NCBI RefSeq assembly: GCF_051401765.1
Contig: NC_135066.1
Span: 24,555,501-24,619,500 of the forward strand
Direction: 5' to 3'
Origin: Calliopsis andreniformis
Lineage: Eukaryota; Arthropoda; Insecta; Hymenoptera; Andrenidae
Length of the DNA: 64,000 nucleotides
Shown here: piece by piece, positions 54,710 to 64,000 of the stretch
Layout of the letters: each line of letters opens with the position of its first letter
Position numbering within the stretch: the first letter of the stretch is position 1
Notes under the pieces: generated by a model
Told to the model about the DNA's origin: nothing
Database searches by the model: none
What the model saw: the letters and a program-made list of their open reading frames with translations, nothing else
Translations under genes and position numbers: made by a program

Positions 54710-55435
54710 AGTTCGAAGCTTCCGTATGAAGTTAAAAAATGGGAAAAAATGTTGGACAATGGTGAAGGAATGGTTGGTAGGTAAAATAATACCGTTTCCA
54801 ATATGCGCGACGATTCCAGGCTTTATTTACGCGAGTTGACCTTTACACTCTCGGTCTGTGCGAGACTCCTCTCAACTCTACATTCGTCTTCCTCCTAGGC
54901 TCGGTTCCTTGGAGGAGCTGTTTAACTAATTTTCATTAGTCAAAGCAAATCATTTCTTAACCAATGAAAATGTCCTCAGACAATCTACCCACTCTGCTCC
55001 CTTAGCGCGCTCCATCAGAGTGGGGCGAACTGTCGAAGGCTAATTTCTTAACGTAAATATTGGTGATGCAGCGGGGTCTCATCAGGACCAAATCTAAACG
55101 ACCCGTCAGACCCTGGAAGTTACGTGTCACCACGTGATACTTCGCAAGCCAACAGCAATCCAGGCTTCGGCTCGCCTGAAACCCAAGATTTATGACACTT
55201 GCGAACGCTATTGAGGCTGTCGTAGAAAATTCCTAAAGAACACTTAATTGTTCGACTCAGACGGTTAAAACCGGTGAAAACAGCGTACTCAAAAATAGCT
55301 TCTCTGGCGCGGACGTCATAAAACTTTCTAAACATTTGTACGGCAAGAAAACATTTCTTCATATGCAGCTAGCCGCTACAATGACATTAATGATATTTAT
55401 GTACTGAATTAATATGATCATAATCCAGCTTTGCT
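54710..55435. other. Unassigned, GC-richer DNA
   Basis: Contains a CT-rich stretch (54850-54910) and the 80-codon minus frame 55362-55120 without a known motif. It could be an LTR or a non-coding transposon; no partner in the window. Confidence 0.4.
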
Positions 55436-55439
55436 ACAA

Positions 55440-55862
55440 TACTAAATCGGCATTTTTCAATACTTTTCTCTCGTTTTTTATTTTTTATAACTTGGACAAT
55501 TAATTTAAAAATCTGAAAAAATTCCATAATATCGCGATAGCTAACGTGTCCCTGATTTTTTTCATAATTTTTATTCCAATAGTTTAAGAGAAATTGGGCA
55601 ATAATGTAAAGATTTTGAGTTTCTTGTACAATGCTAGAGCATGGCGAGTAGTGACCGTTACGCGTAGCTTGTACGCTGTCATTGGACGGCTGTCCGTCCG
55701 ATATAGGCGCTGTCTGATTGGTTGATGTTTTTCGTTAATAACTCGTTAACAAAGCTTTAGAGAACGTTTTTGCAAAGGAAAAGGTTGTTTAGAATCATCC
55801 TAGGAATCTTCCTTTAACAAATCCGTCCCCTTTTTATGGGACACTCTGTATAATATTTTTTG
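55440..55862 (+). repeat. Dispersed repeat D, copy 2
   Basis: Partner of 1488-1900, with the same terminal 'gggacactctgtataat' at 55838-55855. See copy 1 for landmarks. Confidence 0.75.
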
Positions 55863-56059
55863 GAAATTACTCATATCTTACTCAATAAAAAATTCGACAA
55901 AGAAACAAAGATATTTCAGGCACCAAGAGGCTTACTATAGAATTTTTTGAGATTTTTAATCAATAATTGAAGCCGTGAAAAATAAAAAATGCCAAAATAC
56001 ACGGATTTCGCATTGAACCAATTGCGGAACTACAAGCATATTTCTACAGTAAGTATACA

Positions 56060-56335
56060 GGGCGTAACAAAAATGTCACTTTTCCTTGAAAGGAGTGATT
56101 CCGGGAGTGATTGGAAACAACTTTTTCCTTGGCGAAAATGTTATCCGAGGCTTCGTTAACGAGATATTAACAAAAAACCCCGACCAATCAGAGCGCGAGA
56201 ATGCAGGTGGAGCGCCCGCGGTAGCGTAGCCTACGAGCTAGGTGGCCGCGCTCGTACGCGAACAAACGGGTCAGCACCAGTGGTGGGATATCGCGAACTT
56301 CGGAGTCGATTTTCTCGAAAATGGTGCGAGATATC
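56060..56335 (-). repeat. Diverged relative of repeat D, reversed
   Basis: In reverse orientation, 'gttaatatctcgttaacga', 'ttttcgccaaggaaaaag' and 'ttgtttccaatcactcc' follow the same order as 'gttaataactcgttaaca', 'tttttgcaaaggaaaagg' and 'ttgtttagaatcat' in repeat D. It starts with 'acagggcgtaacaaa' at the left. Together with copy 2 it forms a loosely inverted pair around 55.9-56.05 kb. Confidence 0.55.
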
Positions 56336-56489
56336 GAAAAATGTTACTCTTGCTTTTTTACTTGTTATAGATAAGAGAGTCGAATCCGAGTAACATTCTA
56401 TGGCATGCTTCTCCGCATGCGCTGACGATAGATGGCGACAGAATGTTGACGCCGCGGACCTGTCAGCAGGCAAGCCTCTCGGTACGTCT

Positions 56490-56690
56490 ACGCGAATACT
56501 ATGACACGCATGCGCCAAAACAAACGATTAGAAGCAAGTATCGTGCAACGGTTCCCATCCACGCATACGCGACACAATATTTCTCCTCCGCTGAGGGGAA
56601 TCACTGGCTCCAAAATAAGGAGGCAATCTCCGAGGATAAATATGTCGGCGCCAGCTACAGCAAAGCGTTCTGGAGTTCGATTGTGTTTTT
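56490..56690 (+). repeat. Dispersed repeat F, copy 1
   Basis: Matches 63780-63965 in the same orientation: 'gcgacacaatatttct' against 'gggacacaacacttct', 'ggaggcaatctcc' against 'aggaagcaattcc', and 'gtcggcgccagctacagc' against 'atcgacagcgacagc'. Class unknown, no coding. Confidence 0.6.
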
Positions 56691-56724
56691 TCAATAACAC
56701 ACTATCACACTGATCCTAAACTTT

Positions 56725-57006
56725 TCCGAGGCATTTTTAACCAACTCGTTAGTTCCTCCACGTCGAGGTAGCTTTTAACCAGCATCTTGATTACCACTCC
56801 GAGGTAACTTTAACCAGCTCCTGGGTCACTTCTCACCGAGGCAGCTTTAACCAGTCCCTTGATTCCTCTGCATTGAGGTAGCTTTTAACTAGCTACTTGA
56901 TTACCTCTCCGAGGCAGCTTTAACCAATTCCTGAGTCACTCCTCACCGAGGCAGCTATGGCCAGCTCCTTGGTTACCGATCCAGGCAACTTTAACCAGCT
57001 CCTTGA
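56725..57006 (+). repeat. 37-bp minisatellite, about eight units
   Basis: Units share GAGG[TC]A[GA]CTTT-TAACCAGCTC followed by a variable 'ctt-gattacc-ctcc' or 'ctgagtcactcctcac' half. Two types of unit alternate, suggesting a higher-order repeat of two or three units. Divergence is considerable, so the array is old. No frame is maintained. Confidence 0.88.
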
Positions 57007-57009
57007 CAT

Positions 57010-58100
57010 ATTCTCAACCCTTATTCGACTATAATCTACCGTAATCCGACACTGCCATCTGCTCGAATCAGATCTCATTAGTCATCTGAAGTCAAAAAGT
57101 ATTCGGTCGGTAAATAAACAGTGCTAGTTACCAAATCAGTGAAAATACGTAACACAATATTGTTCTTTTTATTTGCTATTGATCTAAGGACGGAATTAGT
57201 GATAATACTAGAGTTAGTTTTGGCAGACCTCTAGGGGATTTATTTCTCGGGTCTCCAATGAATATGTGAGACTGAAGTTAATTCTTCAAAACAACTACTT
57301 TATTAAAAACTTTGTAAAATATAAATATAAGGAGCTGATTAATAATTCTTAGTAATGCAAATCTTTTGATCCTTCTTCCTAGAATTCCCGGTATCGATTA
57401 AACATCTTGTATCTTATTAACTAATAAAACAATAACGTTCCTTTAACATTTGAATCTTCAATAACTGCAACTTCGTATCAAGGAGTGTCGCCACGGTCGC
57501 CATATAGTTATCTTAAGTTTATGTATAGAGTTTAGTTAACAAGTTTTGTTATATATTAATTTAAGAGAAATCCTAGTCTGTGAAATTTATTTCTTCATCC
57601 ACGCCACACTCCCTGTTTACGGCTCTATCTGTGAACATTCTGTGTACGACGAAGTCAGACCGTTACATTAGCATTGCTTACTGTAAGGCTGTCAGCCGTT
57701 TACTTGCTATTTAAATATATACAGACCTGACTATGAGATATTCTAGTGGCAAGCCTGATATTTTCAGGATCTGTTAATTGTACCATAACCTGCTCTTTAG
57801 TGGAAAATTGCATCTGTCGAGCTATTTAGGTGTATGATTCTCTAACTGAAGTTTTCTGTGTGATCGGATTCATGGTAGAATTTAAATGCGTTTGTGGAGA
57901 GTGCCCCTGTAGGCACAAAAACTAACACCCTGGGATTTGTCATCAATCAAAATGTTAGTTTGTTCGAACTAACAGCTACCACTATTATTATCCCACAAGT
58001 GCATTCATATTTACTAACACGGCACTCGTAAGCATGTCGTAACTCTACGATGGTCGTGTAAGACTTCCAAATTGAATATACCAAAAAATAATGTTGTGTG
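57010..58100. other. No gene recognised
   Basis: AT-rich spacer; a partly palindromic word pair 'ctaacaccctggg'/'gttagtttgttcgaactaac' lies near 57935-57985. It may hold the decayed upstream part of the Merlin relic. Confidence 0.4.
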
Positions 58101-58103
58101 GGT

Positions 58104-58424
58104 ACCTAATATACTGTATATCAACATTTTGTAGTGAATCATTCAAGAAATGTCGTTGATCCAATCACAAGTGTCCATACCCAAAATATTGAAGGAGTAT
58201 GGAGAGACATTCGTGGCAATACTTCTAGATATGGTCGTAGAGAATATCATTTCGACCACTATCTGGCAGAATTTGTATTTAATAGAACATTCGATTTTAA
58301 CGAACGACTGGATGCTTTTTTTCAAGTAATGGCAGATACATATAAAATAACTAAAGATATAAGGAATAAACAAGTAGGAACATGCCTATTATTTTGGGGA
58401 GGGGCGGCAGCCCCTCCGCGCTAA
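58104..58424 (+). pseudogene. Merlin (ISXO2-like) transposase C-terminal scrap
   Basis: The plus frame reads VNHSRNVVDPITSVHTQNIE, GVWRDIRGNTSRYGRREYHF and LAEFVFNRTFDFNERLDAFF. This is the end of the ISXO2-like DDE domain carried by Merlin elements, where VNHS-x-x-F-V-D-P-x-T-x-x-H-T-Q-x-I-E-x-x-W is the conserved third catalytic region including the Glu. The N-terminal catalytic Asp residues are not found upstream. The frame runs on into GC-rich sequence and stops at 58424; the last 15 residues (GGAAAPPR) are probably not original. Confidence 0.8.
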
Positions 58425-58544
58425 TGAATCTAACCCAGACCAATTCCGATCACACTTTTTAATATTGAAATCATTTTTGCGAATGTCTCTAATCTGTAAT
58501 CTATATAAATACATAGCCTGATAATTTCACCCTATCCGTCCTGC

Positions 58545-59665
58545 AAGTCGCTCGACAAGAAGGGACGAGTGTCCAGACGGGCGCCAGGCACTCTCGTGCC
58601 AACTATAATGAAATCAACAACGCTACGCGATTCTTGCCAAGGAGGCACGGCGGAAAACCTCGACTAGCTCGGCGGAAGAGGAAGGGTCGCGATTCGGACG
58701 CGCAGAGGAATCGCCTTCACGGCAAACCAAACGAAACGGCGAGTATCTTCCATAGATGTTTATTTTACAAAATACTTGACCGTGCAGACGGCACGGTAAC
58801 GGAAGATTACAGATGGTCGGTAACAGAAACAAACACGTGTCTCAACAATCTTGGCACGCGCGGACTTGTCCGTTACAAAATTCGTGTCGGTCGTAGTGAC
58901 ACCGGAATAAGCGATACCTCGATAAAATACACAATTCCGCGATATCAGAGACGCCCTGGAGAGAACCCGAATCACGCCTACCATTAACGGCACTCCGTGC
59001 CTGGTAATTAGGGACCAACGCAATCTGTGCAGCTTACCTTAATTTTCGCAGTCAATCGCCTTCGTCGTATCGGCAACGAGTGACGACGCTCGGCATGCGC
59101 GCATGCGACCCTCCTGATTCGCGGCACATCCCTCACTCCGCGTAAGCGCGACAGCCCCTCGGCGTACTCGCTATGGGTCAGGCGCGTATGCTAGGAGCGG
59201 GGCCCCGCTCTCTTCGGCGACGATCCGCATTCCCTCGGCATCGTGGAGACTTCCCCAGAACTTCCTATGACTCCTGCCGCCTGGATAACGATCTCCGGGC
59301 TCGCCTCCATCCTCGCCCTCCGCTTGAGTCGTTGTAGAAGGGCAGCACCGTGGGATCATCCCTTAGCTTGCTATGGCCAGATTTTCCTTCGGCTCCCTGA
59401 TCCTCCGCAGAAACAGCAAGTCTCTGAACTCCCAGGGTGGAGGACCCCTTGTACCATCCGGCGTAGATACGGCGCCTGAATCCGGAAACTACACGGCCAG
59501 GAGACGGAGACGGCCTCAGGACCGCCATCGTCATTCCAAGTTCACGATATTTTCCCCCAGGAGATGTCTCTCAGCATGTTTTCCGCAAGGGAGCCGTACG
59601 GTCCTTCTTTTCACTAACTTCGCGTAATTTCACAAAACGGGGACGGCGCTATGCGCAACGTCACA
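58545..59665 (-). repeat. Repeat family B, copy 2
   Basis: Reverse complement of the unit at 49582-50720, from 'ggacggcgctatgcgcaacg' at the right (59640-59662) to 'tgcaagtcgctcgacaag' at the left (58553). The two copies are similar enough to align along their length but carry many differences, and neither shows conserved coding. Frames 58623-59627 are shadows. Confidence 0.75.
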
Positions 59666-59669
59666 AGAT

Positions 59670-60335
59670 CAAAACACAGGATGCAGATATTTTTGAAGTT
59701 TAAATTTTAGCATTAAAAAAGATATATTCATGTTCATAACTTATCCGCTATTTCATGTCAAACGGTTCCAGAACGAATTATTTTCAGAAGATTACATAAC
59801 TCTATTGTTACGTCGTGTAACATAATGCAAAATACATAGGTAGGAAAGAAGCAAGGAATAAAGATTATCGTAAATATCGCTTAAAACACTCCAGGAAATG
59901 TTCACGTATATCTACGAACGAGGATATTATTCACATGCGCCTTGCTTCCTTTGATCCCTACATAAATAATTTAAAAGATGAGCCGCAGAAAAAATTTTTG
60001 GAATTAAATGAAGATGTAATAGAATTAGAGAATAGCAGTTAGGGAAATGTTAGTTTGTATGGTTATACCTCTTAAAAAGTTATTTGAATATTGAATACAT
60101 TTTTTCAAAAATCTCAACATTATATACTTTATTTTTATTTTTATTAAACTACAGAAGCGATCAGTAGCACCTCGTCAAAGCAGAATGGGCACCGAATCTC
60201 TTTCGACGAATTAGGAGCGCTGTTCAGTCACTATCTTCTCTGTCTCTCGTGGTCTGATCCATTCGATCTATTCGAATAATACGTACTGTACGTGCGACAG
60301 TTCAAGCAGCTAGCAATTCGAGTGATCGTTTTTGG
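59670..60335. other. No gene recognised
   Basis: AT-rich spacer with no motif-bearing frame, followed by a GC-richer lead into the family A fragment. Confidence 0.4.
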
Positions 60336-60339
60336 CGAC

Positions 60340-60500
60340 TAATGCACTGTTGGAACCGTGCATTGGATCTCACCCTGATTCCCTGAGATTGCTATTTGCT
60401 TTAGGAGCAATCAGACCACTTCTTGGTTGACCACTATACTGGGTTCACTGAGAGAACACAGTCGTTTCACGCAGATGGCTTCCATTGCCCCGGCTGACTT
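60340..60500 (+). repeat. Repeat family A, fragment
   Basis: Contains 'ccctgattccctgagattgct' (cited without its last base), 'ggagcaatcagacc' and 'cttggttgaccactatac', the counterpart of 37647-37710 in copy 1 ('ccccgattccctgagttt', 'gagaagcaaccg', 'cttggttgaac'). The distal part seen in copies 1 and 2 is missing here. Confidence 0.55.
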
Positions 60501-60504
60501 TTCC

Positions 60505-62125
60505 ACTGAGATTGGTGAAGGATTCAAGAGCCTAAAAGGACACGCCTTGCTCCTTTTTACTCTGTATACCTAGTGTCCAAATGAAACAAATGTTTCTATC
60601 TATTAAGAAACAATATTTATTGAGATATCAATGTATAAGAATCCACAGCTTATTTGATTATAAAGAAACAGCAACGGTAGAACTGTTTCCTGGATTTCCT
60701 ACAAAATATTCGATGCGACCAGGTAGTTTATGACACGGGAAATCTAGGGTCGTTTATGGTATTGCAACGCAGTAAGAATTCTGACTAGTACCAGTACGTT
60801 TTCGGTCGACAGAGAGGATATTCAAGAAGATTTTTATTTGCTAACAGAGCCGCATTAATACTTTCGGAGAAAACTAATATCTAAAAGAATATCGTTTGCT
60901 TGCTCAAAATTTCTTTCACACCGTTTATGCGCTAACACTTGAAGAAGTGACTTTCTTTAGAAATGGTAGGACCTACAAGGGCCCAATGGGTTCATGGGTA
61001 GGGATGTGCTCGGGAGTGACAGAGCCAATAACTAATGAGCGTAGGCGTGAACTGCGCAAAGGGTATGAAAACTCGTCAACCGACAACTGCGTTCTCCCAG
61101 TGAACGAAGTATAGTTAGCGGTGCACTCACCAGACAACGTCGACCTGAGTTAGTTATATACACCTCCGTTGTCAAAGCTCTACCACTTTGTCTAGTAGCA
61201 ATGAGTGTGGTGAATAAACGCATATGTGCGCTGTGAATGTAAAGTCGTTATTGGCCATTAGGACCTGCACCGCTAATAACCGTTACTGTCACCGCTCACG
61301 AAGGATAAGTGCGATTTTCATCATACGTTATGGGGTTTCGTATGGCGTACAGTAATAGGCAGAAATCTACGACTTTGACCTTTTAACAGTAACAATTGAA
61401 AAAGGAGCTTATAGAATTAATAATTAAGAGAACTGAATTTTAGTATGGCAGTATTTATACGTGTAAAATGAACATGTGACCATAATACCTACATTCGATC
61501 CTTAACCTAAATGTTTCTTGTAATACTGAACGTTTCCGTGCTTATGAACGTTTTGGAATGAATGATTAGTTACACTAACGTGAAAAACTGAAATAGTCGT
61601 TTGGAAAGGAGTTCGATTAGGTTATAATTTATGCATGATTACGTGTACACATTGACAAAACATATGAATAAACCTAACATCCAATGTATCTTTCTATCAC
61701 AGGCAAACGGGCTCCTATGACCCCGTTACCATTTTTGTGTTATTCTCGATGTTACCGATTCAGTCAGCAAATTTAGCTTCTTTCGCCAATATTTTAAACG
61801 TAAACTACTTCGATTTTTAAGATTACTTTTAAGAAATAGGTTTGTAACACATAAGCCCGTGAACTCCACACTCCCGCGAACCATGAAACCGCGATAGTTA
61901 CCGCCGCAGCTGTGGAACCGCCACCACGAAAATCTTGATCACGCGATTACACTGGTAGTGTAAGTAAGCGAGAAGCGAAACAACGCCGAAGCACTCTCTT
62001 GTAACCGCTCTTTTTTATGAACCTCCAACAGATCTCACCGAGCAGATGCATGCCATCCGCTGACTGATAAGCCCATTCATCCTCCGGTCATTAGCAGGAG
62101 CTATTCCACGCGGACCATCCTTGGG
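60505..62125. other. No gene recognised; possible LTR text
   Basis: 60990-61320 has an LTR-like look, with 'gtgaataaacgcatatgtg' near 61210, but no copy or TG...CA boundary is clear. The 72-codon frame 60896-61114 has no motif. The rest is unassigned. Confidence 0.35.
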
Positions 62126-62294
62126 CTTCCGTTATAAACGACTAGGCGCACGCGGAAGTCCACGGGTTGCGGGTTCTTCGGTTAAGGCCAAGCGAGTAGG
62201 CGCATGCCATCCCAGACCTGCTTGACCATCGTCCCACTCTGCTTCCCAAAAGCATCTGCTGTAAGCAAGCGACCGTTCAGAAGTCTCCGACTCC

Positions 62295-62402
62295 ACTGCC
62301 AATACCGGGAGTCCCCGACTCCACCGTCCGACTGATTCGGCTCCGGGAGTCCCCGACTCCAACGTCCGACTGATCCGGCTCCGGGAGTCGCCGACTCCAG
62401 CC
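62295..62402 (+). repeat. 38-bp GC-rich tandem repeat, about three units
   Basis: The unit 'ccgggagtccccgactcca' plus 'cgtccgactgatccggct' repeats from 62308 with single-base changes, flanked by partial units. The overlapping minus frames 62132-62449 and 62182-62418 are products of this repeat and not genes. Confidence 0.85.
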
Positions 62403-62514
62403 GAGCGACCAGCGTCAACCGTGAAGCAGTGACTAGAATCGACTAGCAAGGGCAGCAGTCCCTGTCTCGTGTTAGGCTACCAGTAATACCGCGTCGCCCG
62501 ACTCCACCATGCAC

Positions 62515-63775
<1,261 letters not shown>

Positions 63776-63779
63776 TCTA

Positions 63780-63965
63780 CGATACGCTACACGCATGCGC
63801 ATAAACGCCAAGACTCAGATATTGTTCGCATGAGTACAGCACACATGCGGGACACAACACTTCTACGATGAGGGTAATGATTAGGTCCAAAGGAAGGAAG
63901 CAATTCCTGAGTACGAATATAACATCGACAGCGACAGCATGCACTCACAGGCAGAGTTTAAGATT
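63780..63965 (+). repeat. Dispersed repeat F, copy 2
   Basis: Partner of 56490-56690 (see there). It lies at the right edge of the window. Confidence 0.6.
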
Positions 63966-64000
63966 CTGATGCTCATCCAGAATACTGAGAGTCTCACCGA

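Noticed and set aside
62132..62449. 105- and 78-codon minus frames with Gly-Arg-Trp-Ser repeats
   Set aside because: Product of the 38-bp GC-rich tandem repeat.

Overview
This is a gene-poor, repeat-packed stretch of an animal nuclear genome, most likely an insect and plausibly a hymenopteran such as an ant. The evidence is short introns of about 50-80 nt with GTAAGT/TTTCAG signals, AT-rich background, microsatellites, and the TE mix: Jockey-like and I-like non-LTR elements, P-element-like THAP transposase, hAT, pogo/Tigger, Merlin, Polinton-like DNA and a Mutator-like/YqaJ gene. The taxonomic placement is inference from element families. I found no convincing ordinary host gene, rRNA or CRISPR array; everything protein-like belongs to mobile elements, nearly all broken.

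Layout. 0.4-3.3 kb: a hAT scrap, dispersed repeats with partners near 51.6-52.3 and 55.4-55.9 kb, an inverted-repeat element and a tRNA-like relic. 6.8-9.1 kb: an element with arms of about 900 bp in inverted orientation, TTAA-like ends and splice-like signals inside the arms; relatives start at 10.02 and 27.78 kb. 11.6-12.2 kb: a fold-back repeat. 12.6-16.6 kb: a decayed Jockey-like retrotransposon. 17.35-17.68 kb: a palindromic MITE. 21.7-22.0 kb: a small helix-turn-helix transposase scrap. 22.5-27.75 kb: a nearly complete I-like retrotransposon with RNase H. 28.4-28.8 kb: tandem exon-like units. 29.4-29.7 kb: a 63-bp minisatellite. 29.7-32.6 kb (minus): a Mutator-like transposase frame followed by a YqaJ-type nuclease module. 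33.4-35.3 kb: a THAP/P-element transposase with recognisable exons, cut off at a G-rich satellite.

36.1-44.1 kb is the relic of one large Polinton/virus-like element: protein-primed type B DNA polymerase (plus strand), retroviral-type integrase, two or three unrecognised proteins and a packaging-ATPase-like fragment (minus strand). It is interrupted by a family-A repeat in the polymerase and by a 1.6-kb fold-back element. 44.1-44.9 kb: a non-LTR RT fragment. 45.0-45.4 kb: an LTR-like unit. 46.9-51.2 kb: one hAT transposase pseudogene split by family-A and family-B insertions. 53.2-54.7 kb: a pogo/Tigger pseudogene with one intron. 56.7-57.0 kb: a 37-bp minisatellite. 58.1-58.4 kb: a Merlin (ISXO2-like) fragment. 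58.5-59.7 kb: the inverted second copy of family B. 60-64 kb: mostly unassigned, with further family-A, 38-bp tandem and dispersed-repeat pieces.

The pieces do not form a cooperating pathway; they are layered insertions whose interruptions give a relative chronology. The parts most worth a second look are the Mutator-YqaJ locus, the long-arm TTAA element with captured-exon-like arms, and the Polinton-like relic.
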